Source: Pontibacillus sp. HMF3514 (GTDB taxonomy: Bacteria; Bacillota; Bacilli; Bacillales; BH030062). Taken from it: a DNA stretch of 64,000 nt. The notes under the pieces were generated by a model. That model did no database searches. It saw only the letters and a list, made by a program, of their open reading frames with translations, and was not told the DNA's origin. Positions 35,943 through 44,694 of the stretch are shown piece after piece. The position numbers and the translations under genes are program-made. The DNA lies in contig NZ_CP047393.1 of NCBI RefSeq assembly GCF_009858175.1, forward strand, positions 372,001-436,000. Reading direction: 5' to 3'. Within the stretch, counting starts at the first letter, position 1. Each line of letters begins with the position of its first letter.

Positions 35943-37133
35943 ATGTTTTTAAAGAACAAATTGTTTTACTTACTACTAGCTGTAGGGTTCGTTCTATCTG
36001 CATGTGGACAGGATGAAGAGAACGCTTCAGGGGAAGAAACAAAGAAAGACGAGAGTGAAAAAGCAGAGGATTCTACAAAAGGTGAGAAAGAAGAAGCAGA
36101 AAAAGACGAAGAAGAAGATGCCAGTTTTGTAGAAGCTTATAAAGAAGGGAAATCGGAGCTGGCAAAAGCCGGTGAAGGCAAAGAAGTAGATTTCCAAAAA
36201 GTTATTGACCTTTATAATAATAATTTGAAGTCATTGGTAGCAAAACGTGACGGAAAAATAGACCAACAGATCTCTACAGCATTAGATGCTGGTAAAAGTG
36301 GAGAAATGGATGCTCAGGTTGTGAAGCAGATTTTTGATAAGCTTTCACAAAAAGTATTTTATTTAACAATCAAGCATGAATTCCAAGAAATTAGTGAGAA
36401 CTGGGGCGACCAAGAGTTAGCTAAAGAAGAAATTGCAGAAGCAAAAGAATTCTATGAAGTGCTAGAAGGAACAGTTAAAAAGCGCGATGCTGCATATGGA
36501 ACTAGTATGGTAGATCAAATTCAAGCTGGATTCAACGAAATTGAAAAGGCTGTTAAAAACGATGATAAGCTTTCATTCCAATTAGGTAAGCAGATCGTTG
36601 ATAAAACATTAATGAAGACGTTCTATCTTGCTGCTGGAGCCATGCCACATGGATATGCATCTAAAGCTGCAAAAGAAGCAAAAGAAGATCCAAGTCATGC
36701 AAAAGTTGAACAAGCTGAAGGTTGGGCGTTCTATCAATCCTTAACCGGTTACCTTACTGAATATGCCAAAGAAGATGCCGCGATCATTAAGAAGAATTTC
36801 GATCTAGAAACAAATGTAAAAGAACTAGATCCAGAGGCAGTTAACAATGCTTTTGTTCGTGGTTTTTCTAAAGTTGCCCTTCATGAATATGAAGAGAGTG
36901 AAGAGTACTGGGGAGAAAATAAATCTGCGATTACAGCAATAGAGGGCGCATTATTTATCGATATGATTTCAAGTGATATTAAACGTATTCAAGGTGAAGA
37001 AGCTGCAAAAACCTTGAAAGAGCAAGCCCAATCATACCTGGATGCAGTAAAAGCTGATGAAAAAGATAAAGCGATGCCGATTCTTGAAGAAATCGAAACA
37101 ACACTTCAATCCATCATTGAAAAAGCAAAGTAA
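35943..37133 (+). CDS. Fur-regulated lipoprotein of unknown function, likely iron uptake
   Basis: 396 residues. Signal peptide with lipobox LSAC (Cys near 22), then an acidic Glu/Lys linker (about 25-60). The mature protein is helical and seems to repeat a unit: KVFYLTIKHEFQEI...AKEFYEVLEGTVKKRDAA is echoed by KTFYLAAGAMPHGYA...GWAFYQSLTGYLTEYAKEDAA, followed by a third weaker unit (ALHEYEESEEYWG). Glu and His residues in the repeats could bind iron. The frame extends to 35856, but that lies in the promoter; ATG 35943 has AGGAGG. Iron control by Fur and the FTR1-type permease 6 kb on suggest a role in iron uptake. No known family recognised with certainty. Confidence 0.7.
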   Translation: MFLKNKLFYLLLAVGFVLSACGQDEENASGEETKKDESEKAEDSTKGEKEEAEKDEEEDASFVEAYKEGKSELAKAGEGKEVDFQKVIDLYNNNLKSLVAKRDGKIDQQISTALDAGKSGEMDAQVVKQIFDKLSQKVFYLTIKHEFQEISENWGDQELAKEEIAEAKEFYEVLEGTVKKRDAAYGTSMVDQIQAGFNEIEKAVKNDDKLSFQLGKQIVDKTLMKTFYLAAGAMPHGYASKAAKEAKEDPSHAKVEQAEGWAFYQSLTGYLTEYAKEDAAIIKKNFDLETNVKELDPEAVNNAFVRGFSKVALHEYEESEEYWGENKSAITAIEGALFIDMISSDIKRIQGEEAAKTLKEQAQSYLDAVKADEKDKAMPILEEIETTLQSIIEKAK

Positions 37134-37164
37134 TATGACCTTAAATAGGTTATGATAGATGTAA

Positions 37165-37197
37165 GAAACCTTGTTTCCTTTGAACAAGGTTTTTTAC
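37165..37197 (+). terminator. Terminator after the lipoprotein gene
   Basis: AAACCTTGTT and AACAAGGTTT arms with an eight-base loop and a T-run. Confidence 0.85.
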
Positions 37198-37264
37198 TTT
37201 GTATTTTATGGAAGTTTCATAAAGGATTAAAGTATAAGAAAAGACAAAGAATGAGGTGTCAAGG

Positions 37265-38209
37265 TTGAACATATTAGTCACAGGAGGGGCAGGTTTCATT
37301 GGATCCCATGTTTGCTCCAGTCTTTTAAAAGCGAACCATCACATAACCATAGTAGATAACTTTGACCCCTATTATGATCCTGAAAGAAAAAAGCTCCAGC
37401 TTGAGACAGTTAAACAAGTAGGTGATTTTCAATTTTATAATGTAGATCTTTTAAATAGAGACGAATGCTTAAAGGTGTTTCAAGCAAAACAATATGATAC
37501 AGTCATTCATTTAGCTGCATTACCCGGAGTAGCCTATTCTGTTAAAGAACCGTTAGCCTATGTGCACTATGATATTGAAATGACGATTAATGTACTGAAG
37601 TGTGCAGGGGAAACAGGAGTTTCTCACGTCGTCTTTTCTTCATCATCCTCTGTGTATGGTAATAAAACAGGGGGGCCATTATCGGAGGATATGGCTGATG
37701 GGAAAGTAGTTTCTCCTTATGCAGCCTCTAAATATGGAGCTGAATCTTTCTGTCATTCATTCCAACACCTATATGGTTTCCAACTTTCCATTTTACGTTT
37801 CTTTACTGTTTATGGCCCGTGGGCACGACCAGATATGGCTATACCTACTTTTGCTGATAAATTATCTAAAGGATTACCTATAGAGATTTTTGGAAGCGGC
37901 ACATATCGTGACTATACTTATATTGATGATATTGTAGATGGGGTAAATGCTGTGCTCGAGCATCAGCACGAAAATGAAACCTTTAACATTGGGTATGGTG
38001 AACCTATATCAATGGAGAGATTACTGGAAAACTTTCGAAGACATTATCCAAACATGAATGTGATTCAAAAGCCTTGGAGAACAGGTGATGTTGTAATGAC
38101 TTGGTCTGATATATCAAAAGCGAATACCATGCTATCTTATAAGCCCAAAATTAAAATAGAAGAAGGAATTAATAAAATGATTCATTGGGTGGATTCATGG
38201 CACCAGTGA
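37265..38209 (+). CDS. NAD-dependent nucleotide-sugar epimerase, probable UDP-glucuronate 4-epimerase
   Basis: About 314 residues, extended short-chain dehydrogenase. The N-terminal NILVTGGAGFIGSH binds NAD; the catalytic motif is PYAASKYGAE (YxxxK) preceded by a run of serines FSSSSSVYG. FFTVYGPWARPDMA is typical of UDP-glucuronate 4-epimerases. TTG at 37265 (MNILVTGG) is preferred over GTG 37256 because GAGGTG is then correctly placed. Since ugd, making UDP-glucuronate, lies in the same region (44695), the two could supply UDP-galacturonate. First gene of a block with overlapping genes. Confidence 0.85.
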   Translation: MNILVTGGAGFIGSHVCSSLLKANHHITIVDNFDPYYDPERKKLQLETVKQVGDFQFYNVDLLNRDECLKVFQAKQYDTVIHLAALPGVAYSVKEPLAYVHYDIEMTINVLKCAGETGVSHVVFSSSSSVYGNKTGGPLSEDMADGKVVSPYAASKYGAESFCHSFQHLYGFQLSILRFFTVYGPWARPDMAIPTFADKLSKGLPIEIFGSGTYRDYTYIDDIVDGVNAVLEHQHENETFNIGYGEPISMERLLENFRRHYPNMNVIQKPWRTGDVVMTWSDISKANTMLSYKPKIKIEEGINKMIHWVDSWHQ

Positions 38210-39123
38210 AGCGGTACGTATTATGGACTGGAAGGTTAGTTGTTGGCTTATGCTTTATTTGGTTAACCTACCTTGTCTTTGATTTATCTTATATCTTATT
38301 AGAAGTAAAGAAACTTTTTAGCAACTTTTGGTTGTTGTTATCTATGGTCTTCTTATATTTGTTAGCGTTTATTTTCCGTGCAAAGGCGTGGCAATTGTAC
38401 GTCAATAAACATGTAGGTTTAAGAGTATTTGTGGATGGTGTTCTGTATAGTCTGTTCATGAATCATCTCCTACCCGTTAAAGCAGGGGATATTATTCGTA
38501 GTGGTTACTTAGCTCGGTCGAAAAAGGTGAGCTGGAAAACTGCTCTGGAATCGGTTTTCGTCATGAGGCTTCTAGATATAATCATACTAGGTTTCATAGC
38601 CTTGATAGGAATCCTCTATTTAGGGTTGTCTTTATCGTATTTCTTTTTAATGGGACTTTTAATTGTAGGGGGATTACTGCTAGGTTCTGTTTTACTAAAG
38701 GATAATTGGCGAAAGGTCTTTATTAATCAGGTTCGTAAAGTGCATTCGATACTTTTTTCTGTTAAGGGAATAGTAATCCTTTTTCTTATTCTTATAAGCT
38801 GGTGTTTTGAGGCGCTCATTATTTTGGCTGTAACTTCTCAGTTCAGCATGTCATTATCCTATCTTGAAGCCATTTGGGTGAACAGTTTTACGATTGCAGG
38901 TCAAGTATTTCATTTTTCACCTGGCGGGATCGGCACATATGAGAGTTTTATGAGCTTTGCATTAAGAGCTTTTCAAATTCCAATGAAAGAAGCCTATACA
39001 ATAGCAGTCGTTACACATGGGTTTAAATTCATATTTTCATTTGTGGTAGGTATCTATCTTATCGTAAGCGTACCTATTCCATTAAAAACCATCAAATCCT
39101 GGTTGAATAGAAAGGAAGGTTGA
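38197..39123 (+). CDS. Lysylphosphatidylglycerol synthase-type membrane protein (flippase-like, UPF0104)
   Basis: About 308 residues with seven or eight membrane segments. Matches the AglD/MprF-N-like family: NHLLPVKAGDIIRSGYLARS carries the conserved pattern, as do TALESVFVMRLLDII and FSPGGIGTYESF near the end. Members are thought to flip lipid-linked substrates. It overlaps the end of the epimerase gene; the start could be 38185 or ATG 38197, the latter with GGTGG upstream. In this block it may turn over a lipid-linked uronic acid; that is inference. Confidence 0.8.
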   Translation: MAPVKRYVLWTGRLVVGLCFIWLTYLVFDLSYILLEVKKLFSNFWLLLSMVFLYLLAFIFRAKAWQLYVNKHVGLRVFVDGVLYSLFMNHLLPVKAGDIIRSGYLARSKKVSWKTALESVFVMRLLDIIILGFIALIGILYLGLSLSYFFLMGLLIVGGLLLGSVLLKDNWRKVFINQVRKVHSILFSVKGIVILFLILISWCFEALIILAVTSQFSMSLSYLEAIWVNSFTIAGQVFHFSPGGIGTYESFMSFALRAFQIPMKEAYTIAVVTHGFKFIFSFVVGIYLIVSVPIPLKTIKSWLNRKEG

Positions 39124-39124
39124 A

Positions 39125-40621
39125 ATGAAGCAGGCATCTACATTTGAGGTGATAGCTGCACGGTGTTGGAATTTATTAAATGAAGGAAAACCATTCACAC
39201 CAATATTTATAGTAGGGACAATGCTGCTCTTTTATGTGGGAGAGTTAGGAGAGCCTTCTTTTTGGCGAGCAATTGGACTAAGCTTCTTATTGATCCTACC
39301 TATACTGGCTCTTTATTACCATTTTGATTTTCCTCTCATGTTACGGAATTATTTATGGTTACCTTTTGTCGCCTACTTAATTGTTTGGGGAGATGTAAAC
39401 CTATCACTGCTAGCTTTTGCAATGGGGCTTTATTTTTTCTTCACGATCTTTTTTTGGGGAACCTTTTATTACCATCTGAGAATTGGAACGTCATGGCTTA
39501 ACTTCACAAGATTTTGGAAACTTGTTTTGAAAAATAGTGATTCAACAAGTGGCAATGCTCAGGAGCAACTACCTAAATTTCTATTGATCCTATCTCTTTG
39601 GGAACTTTTTTATAGTCAATTTTATAATGGAATTACGATCAATTACTGGCCTTATGCGTTATTCCTATTAGGGGTTGGGGCTTTTAGCTGGATTCTCCAC
39701 CATAATCTTTTTGATTGGAAGCCAAATATGAAGGAAACCTATACGGAACCATTAGAGGAGACCGCTGAGACGAGTGATAAGGTTGTAATGATTGTGATTG
39801 ATGGAATGAGGAAAGAACGCTTCCAAGAGGCGAATACTCCTTTTTTAGATAAATTACGGAAACATGGTACAGAATATGCTCAAATGGAAACCGTATATCC
39901 TGCAAGAACAGTAGTTTGTTTTTCTTCCATGATGACTGGAACCTATCCTAAAGAGCACGGTATTAAGTCAAATATGGTATGGAATCTAGGTATCAAAGTT
40001 GAATCAATCTTTGATTCTTTACGGAAGATAGGGAAGAGAGGGCGTCTTTTAGGAGTAGCCCATTTAATTGATGCAATGGGAGACGATGTTGATGCCTACA
40101 CAGCTGTAATGGATAACGAATCCGTAGATAAGGGGATCTTAGAAAATGCTAAACAAATTATGGAAAAGGAAGATTTGGACTTTTTCAATATCCAGTTAAT
40201 CAGTACAGACCAAACAGGCCATAGTCGTGGAGTGCTTTATAATGAATATATTCAAAAAATAGAAGAGGCTGATCAATTAATTGAAGAGTTTGTCTCCTGG
40301 ATGGAACAGAAGGGCTATATGAAGAACACCACTTTACTTATTTGTGCTGATCATGGTCAGGCAGATGGAATTGGTGGTCATGGTCATCTGGATGAAGGAG
40401 AAAGGTACGTTCCTTTCTTTTTGTATGGACCTCAAATTGAAGAGGGGAAAGTAATAGATGATAAACATAGCCTGATTTCTGTTGCCCCAACTGTCGCATA
40501 TTTATTAGGTGCACCTTATCCAAGCCATAGTAGAGGATCTGTACTTGCCGATGCCATAAAACACGGAGGAAAGGAACGTAAATATGAAGAAGAAAGTGAT
40601 CGTATTTCTGCCAGCTCATAA
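39125..40621 (+). CDS. Membrane-anchored alkaline phosphatase/phosphodiesterase superfamily protein
   Basis: 498 residues. Several membrane segments in the first 200, then an extracytoplasmic domain of the type I phosphodiesterase family: KVVMIVIDGMRKERF (metal site), YPARTVVCFSSMMTG with the probable nucleophilic Thr, STDQTGHSRG, and CADHGQADGIGGHGH for the second metal site. ATG lies one base after the previous stop region, so it is co-translated. The end overlaps the next gene by 38 bases. Substrate unknown; a phosphodiester in the glycan or lipid carrier is plausible. Confidence 0.8.
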   Translation: MKQASTFEVIAARCWNLLNEGKPFTPIFIVGTMLLFYVGELGEPSFWRAIGLSFLLILPILALYYHFDFPLMLRNYLWLPFVAYLIVWGDVNLSLLAFAMGLYFFFTIFFWGTFYYHLRIGTSWLNFTRFWKLVLKNSDSTSGNAQEQLPKFLLILSLWELFYSQFYNGITINYWPYALFLLGVGAFSWILHHNLFDWKPNMKETYTEPLEETAETSDKVVMIVIDGMRKERFQEANTPFLDKLRKHGTEYAQMETVYPARTVVCFSSMMTGTYPKEHGIKSNMVWNLGIKVESIFDSLRKIGKRGRLLGVAHLIDAMGDDVDAYTAVMDNESVDKGILENAKQIMEKEDLDFFNIQLISTDQTGHSRGVLYNEYIQKIEEADQLIEEFVSWMEQKGYMKNTTLLICADHGQADGIGGHGHLDEGERYVPFFLYGPQIEEGKVIDDKHSLISVAPTVAYLLGAPYPSHSRGSVLADAIKHGGKERKYEEESDRISASS

Positions 40622-41342
40622 TGAAGAAGAATCTATTGTAGAAGTGATCAATAAAATACCTCGTCATATTCATCCCCAGGTGACGGTTGAGGTTCTCGTT
40701 ATTAATGATGGGTCAACAGATAATACAGTAGAGGTTGCAAAAAAAGCCGGAGCGGATCATATACATTCACACACACACAATAAAGGACTAGGAGCCACTG
40801 TAAGGGAAGGGCTCAAGCAATCTTACCAGCTTGGCGCTGACATTGCCGTGATGATTGATGCGGATAATGAATACCCTGCATGGGAAATTCCTGAGTTAAT
40901 CCAGCCTATCCTCGATGGATCATATGACTACACCATGGGATCAAGGTTTCTTGGCACCATTGAAGGAATGAGGATTCATCGACGTCTAGGGAATTATTTC
41001 TTTACACTTCTTCAATCTATTCTTCTTAAAAAATGGATATATGATGGACAGTCAGGAATGCGCGCATTTTCTAGACAAGCGATTGAGCATGCTGAGATTA
41101 TCCATGATTACAATTATGCTCAAGTCATCACGCTGAATTTAGTAAGAAAAGGTTTTCGTGTAAAAGAAGTTCCGATTACGTATAGAGTACGTTCAAATGG
41201 ACAATCATTTATTAAGTTTCGTTCATATATGACTTCTGTAATTCCAGCGATTCTGAAGGAAATGTCTCGATCTCATGAAAAAGTTAATATCGAGCATTCT
41301 TCTATAGAAGAATGCGAAACTAATGAGGGAAAAACAGGTTAA
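40584..41342 (+). CDS. Family 2 glycosyltransferase (dolichol-phosphate-mannose-synthase-like)
   Basis: 252 residues, soluble GT-A fold without membrane tail. VIVFLPAHNEEESIVEVINK and LVINDGSTDNT bind the nucleotide sugar; MIDADNEYP is the DxD metal site; SRFLGTIEGMRIHRRLGNYF and DGQSGMRAF are typical of polyprenyl-phosphate glycosyltransferases. It probably loads a sugar on undecaprenyl phosphate. Starts inside the previous gene with GGAGG upstream. Followed by the Fur promoter of the iron genes. Confidence 0.87.
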   Translation: MKKKVIVFLPAHNEEESIVEVINKIPRHIHPQVTVEVLVINDGSTDNTVEVAKKAGADHIHSHTHNKGLGATVREGLKQSYQLGADIAVMIDADNEYPAWEIPELIQPILDGSYDYTMGSRFLGTIEGMRIHRRLGNYFFTLLQSILLKKWIYDGQSGMRAFSRQAIEHAEIIHDYNYAQVITLNLVRKGFRVKEVPITYRVRSNGQSFIKFRSYMTSVIPAILKEMSRSHEKVNIEHSSIEECETNEGKTG

Positions 41343-41355
41343 CAGTAAATTTATA

Positions 41356-41384
41356 TTGACATTGATATTGAGAATCTTTATCAT
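41356..41384 (+). promoter_or_regulatory. Fur-controlled promoter of the FTR1 genes
   Basis: TTGACA-N17-TATCAT, with a Fur-like box TGAGAATCTTTATCA (41369-41383) across the spacer and -10. It begins 14 bases after the glycosyltransferase stop and has the same layout as 35856-35884. Confidence 0.85.
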
Positions 41385-41408
41385 TTAAATTGATGGGAGA
41401 TGCTAAAT

Positions 41409-42167
41409 ATGAAGAAAATTAGTTTGTTATCAATAATTATAATTCTCCTAACATTTTCTGTACAACCGCATGTATCTGCTTACACTTATGGTGATCCAAG
41501 TAAAGAAAAAATTGCACAAGTATATGAGAAAATGTTAACGAAGCTGAATCAGTCACCTCCTAATTTTGAGGAAGCTGAAGCTTTATATAATACGGTAAAA
41601 GAAGAAGTAGATATGCATATGGGTGAAGAAGCTTCAAAATTAGTATTGAATGCAATTGAAAATGAGGATAAAGAAGCCACGATAGAACATATGCAAAAGT
41701 TATTAGCTTTTAATATATCAAGACGCTTAAATGCAATAGAGAAAAATTTTAATAATTATGATACGAGTAAAAAATTGTTGGCTAAAGGATTTGCTACATA
41801 CAAAACGCTTTCGCCAGCTGTTTCAGACGAGTATCCTGAGCTAGATAAGAAAATAAAAGACCATTTTGATTTAGCATTAGAATCACTCGGAAACCCAGGT
41901 TTATTTGGAGTCGGAGAGAAAGAGTCAGATAAAGAACAGTTCCTTACTAGTAAATCTTTTATACTCGATAATTTAAAAAAACCATTTAATATTGAGGAAT
42001 ATCGCATTGGTCACTTTACAGAGAGTGCCACAGAGGATGACAGTGCAGGTCAAGTGAAGAATGATGGGTACACGGATTTTTCTGACTTGAAGAACTGGTT
42101 GCCACTCCTATTCTTAGGGGCCATTATAATGGTGGTTGTTCTATACTTTTTAAGAAAGAGGAAATGA
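41409..42167 (+). CDS. Exported, membrane-anchored partner of the FTR1 iron permease
   Basis: 252 residues. A signal peptide (KKISLLSIIIILLTFS, cut near VSA), an all-helical extracellular part rich in Glu and Asp, and a C-terminal membrane anchor (LPLLFLGAIIMVVVLYFL) ending in RKRK. It looks like the extracytoplasmic domain that other bacteria fuse to the N terminus of FTR1 permeases, here as a separate protein. ATG 41409 has GGGAG 9 bases before; the ATG at 41400 is too close. The FTR1 gene follows 27 bases later. Iron binding or delivery is inferred. Confidence 0.7.
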   Translation: MKKISLLSIIIILLTFSVQPHVSAYTYGDPSKEKIAQVYEKMLTKLNQSPPNFEEAEALYNTVKEEVDMHMGEEASKLVLNAIENEDKEATIEHMQKLLAFNISRRLNAIEKNFNNYDTSKKLLAKGFATYKTLSPAVSDEYPELDKKIKDHFDLALESLGNPGLFGVGEKESDKEQFLTSKSFILDNLKKPFNIEEYRIGHFTESATEDDSAGQVKNDGYTDFSDLKNWLPLLFLGAIIMVVVLYFLRKRK

Positions 42168-42194
42168 TTTTAAGACTTAAAGAGGTGTGTAATC

Positions 42195-43133
42195 ATGGAG
42201 ATTCAGGCACTGTTAATTACTTTTCGTGAAGTGTTAGAAGCCCTTTTAATTATAGGGATTATAACAACCTATCTGAAGAGGACAGAAAACAGTAAATATT
42301 CTAAGTATGTATGGCTTGGCGCCGGGCTTGCTGTTCTAGCTAGTGTAGGTGTCGCCATGTTATTCCAGGTCGTTTTTACTAGCTTTGCTGCCATGGGAAG
42401 TGAAATATACTTGAAAGTAAGTATTATGTTTGCTTCATCCTTATTATTAACTCAAATGGTATTTTGGATGGCTAAACATAGTAAAAACTTAAAAGGAAAA
42501 ATGGAAGGCAAGATGGGGGAACTTGTAACGACTGGTAATATAATCGGAATGGTTATTCACTCTTTCTTAGTCGTTCTTCGTGAAGGTGTAGAAACAGTCT
42601 TTTTCTTTGCTGCAATTACTGGTGGAGATATCGGGAAAGGTTTTGAAGGTTGGGGTGCCATTACAGGTGCGGTTATAGCTGCTACTGTAAGTTACGCATT
42701 CTTTAAAGGAACAATGCGAGTCCCATTAAAGTCTTTCTTCAAAGTGACTGGAGCTTTCATTGTTATGATTGCTGCTGGATTATTAGTACAAGGGATTTCT
42801 ATGCTGCAAGACATAGAAATCATTGGAAGCGTAATGCCTCATGTTTATGATATCACCTGGCTTCTTCCTGAACACCCAATTGATTATGCGCATTTCCTGC
42901 GTGATACAGGAACAGCTCCTATTTTCTCAGGAGATATAGGGATATTCCTAAAAGCTCTATTTGGTTATTCCTCTATGCCTTCTATTGAAGAGATCGTTGG
43001 CTATATAGGGTACTTTATTGTCATATACCTCTTAGTTAAAGCAAATAACAACGATTCTGTAAAACAAATGGAAGCACAGCAAAAAATGCAAACTTCTTAT
43101 CCAAAGCAAGTAGCAGGACCAAATATTAAATAA
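42195..43133 (+). CDS. FTR1 family high-affinity iron permease
   Basis: 312 residues, seven membrane segments. Two REXXE iron-binding motifs are present: FREVLEALLII at the N terminus and LREGVETVFFF in the middle, as in EfeU/Ftr1. No EfeO or EfeB partner genes are in the window; the neighbouring exported protein and the Fur-regulated lipoprotein at 35943 may take their place. AGAGGTG precedes ATG. Transcribed with 41409-42167 from a Fur promoter and closed by a perfect terminator. Confidence 0.93.
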   Translation: MEIQALLITFREVLEALLIIGIITTYLKRTENSKYSKYVWLGAGLAVLASVGVAMLFQVVFTSFAAMGSEIYLKVSIMFASSLLLTQMVFWMAKHSKNLKGKMEGKMGELVTTGNIIGMVIHSFLVVLREGVETVFFFAAITGGDIGKGFEGWGAITGAVIAATVSYAFFKGTMRVPLKSFFKVTGAFIVMIAAGLLVQGISMLQDIEIIGSVMPHVYDITWLLPEHPIDYAHFLRDTGTAPIFSGDIGIFLKALFGYSSMPSIEEIVGYIGYFIVIYLLVKANNNDSVKQMEAQQKMQTSYPKQVAGPNIK

Positions 43134-43144
43134 ACCAGTTTTTA

Positions 43145-43178
43145 AACAAGGCGTAATTCAAATTACGCCTTGTTTTGT
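43145..43178 (+). terminator. Terminator of the FTR1 unit
   Basis: AACAAGGCGTAATT and AATTACGCCTTGTT form a perfect 14-base stem with a two-base loop, then TTGTGT. Confidence 0.9.
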
Positions 43179-43197
43179 GTAAAAAAGGGTGTGTGAA

Positions 43198-44679
43198 ATG
43201 GATATTAGCCAACGTAGAAAACAGAAATGGAAGAGGATAATCGCCTGGATGACTTTTCTCATATTTGTAATTTACACATTTATTCTCCGAATCCAATATG
43301 CAAGTTCCTATGCAAGGTCTTGGGACCAGGTGGATTTTGCATTAGGTGTGACTGAATTTGACCTCTTTACCATGCAACCGCATTTTCCTGGATATCCATA
43401 TTTTATTCTGGGTGGAATGTTGCTTCACCCCTTCTTAGGTGATCCTTTACAATCTCTCTCCATTTTCAATAGTATCCTAACCTTAAGTTCGATAATTCCA
43501 ATCTACCTTCTATTCAAGCGCAAATATTCATCAGTCACAACATTACTATTTGTTGCACTAATACACTCCCTAAGCTATATTTGGGTGCTAAGTACGGAGG
43601 TAATGAGTGAGGCTGCTGCAATATCAGTTCTATGTTGGTATGTATGGAGTTTATACCAGTCATATAAGAAGCCCGGAAGTATTTGGGGGTTACTACCTCT
43701 TTTACTATTTAGTATTTTAATGGGGATTCGGTTATCTTACTTACCATTTGGTCTAGGATTATTATTGATTTGGTGGTATGAACGAAAACGATTTAAGACA
43801 AAACAATACTATATTCTTTTTATTCTTAAGCAGCTATTAATAGCCATTAGCTTTCAATTAATTTGGGTAATAGCTTTGGTTATTTCTACGGGAGGTATTA
43901 GCCTATTCACTGAGCTAGCTTTTGGGTTTGTTACCGGTCATTTTACTGAATGGGGCGGTGCAGTTACAGCGGATTCCATGCCTATATGGAAAAGGTTATA
44001 TACCCTTTTGGTTTATAATTTACTATGGAAAACATTATTGGCTGAATCATGGATCATTGCTTGTTTATACGGAGGACTCATTCTTTTATCGGTTTTCCAT
44101 ATAACAAAAACCAAGAAGGTAGACACGTTTAATCTGTGGGTTCTTCTCGTATGTGTTTTTTACTTTGTGTGGGTTCTTTTTGCACAAAATATTGATAAAC
44201 CAAGACATATCGCTCCTGTAATTGTTTTTTTAGTTTATCTAATTCTTTGGAGCTTCGGAGGACGAATGAGGATTTTGTTCCTTACTTTTTGTTTTGCTCT
44301 CATTATGGTTCAATCTTGGATAGGTATAACACTAGTCAAAGAAAAAGCAACAAATCCTCCAGCTGTTTACCAGTTATCGAATTATTTGACTAAAATTGAT
44401 GAACCTTTTGTGATTTATACTTGGGAAGAATCAAGGGTAATGGAATACCTTAAGGTAAATTACTCGTATAACAAAATATATACCTATGAACAGTTTCAAA
44501 ATAGGTTAGCTTATAATAAGGATAAAAGAGTGTTCCTAACAGATCATGTTTTGAGAGGTTTTGAAATACAAGGGTATAATATACGTGATCATGTCCGAAA
44601 AGTGAGTGAGTTTCACTCAAGTGATCTCTTTGACCCAGTATATAATAACCTTTACCTTTATGAATGGATTAGTGACTAA
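43198..44679 (+). CDS. Polytopic GT-C type glycosyltransferase
   Basis: About 493 residues with about ten to eleven membrane segments. After the first segment comes an extracytoplasmic loop with SWDQVDFALGV and QPHFPGYPYF, the acidic first loop typical of GT-C enzymes (ArnT/PMT/GT39 class) that transfer sugars from polyprenyl phosphate. The C-terminal 80 residues are a soluble tail. ATG 43198 with GGGTG upstream; the GTG at 43189 is less likely. It lies after the FTR1 terminator and before ugd, so it probably works with the glycan block upstream. Confidence 0.7.
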   Translation: MDISQRRKQKWKRIIAWMTFLIFVIYTFILRIQYASSYARSWDQVDFALGVTEFDLFTMQPHFPGYPYFILGGMLLHPFLGDPLQSLSIFNSILTLSSIIPIYLLFKRKYSSVTTLLFVALIHSLSYIWVLSTEVMSEAAAISVLCWYVWSLYQSYKKPGSIWGLLPLLLFSILMGIRLSYLPFGLGLLLIWWYERKRFKTKQYYILFILKQLLIAISFQLIWVIALVISTGGISLFTELAFGFVTGHFTEWGGAVTADSMPIWKRLYTLLVYNLLWKTLLAESWIIACLYGGLILLSVFHITKTKKVDTFNLWVLLVCVFYFVWVLFAQNIDKPRHIAPVIVFLVYLILWSFGGRMRILFLTFCFALIMVQSWIGITLVKEKATNPPAVYQLSNYLTKIDEPFVIYTWEESRVMEYLKVNYSYNKIYTYEQFQNRLAYNKDKRVFLTDHVLRGFEIQGYNIRDHVRKVSEFHSSDLFDPVYNNLYLYEWISD

Positions 44680-44694
44680 AAGAGGTGCGGATTC

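Noticed and set aside
40338-40673. 111-codon minus-strand frame over the phosphodiesterase and GT2 junction
   Set aside because: Antisense to two overlapping genes with clear families; His-rich composition comes from the reverse of the Asp/His metal motif region.
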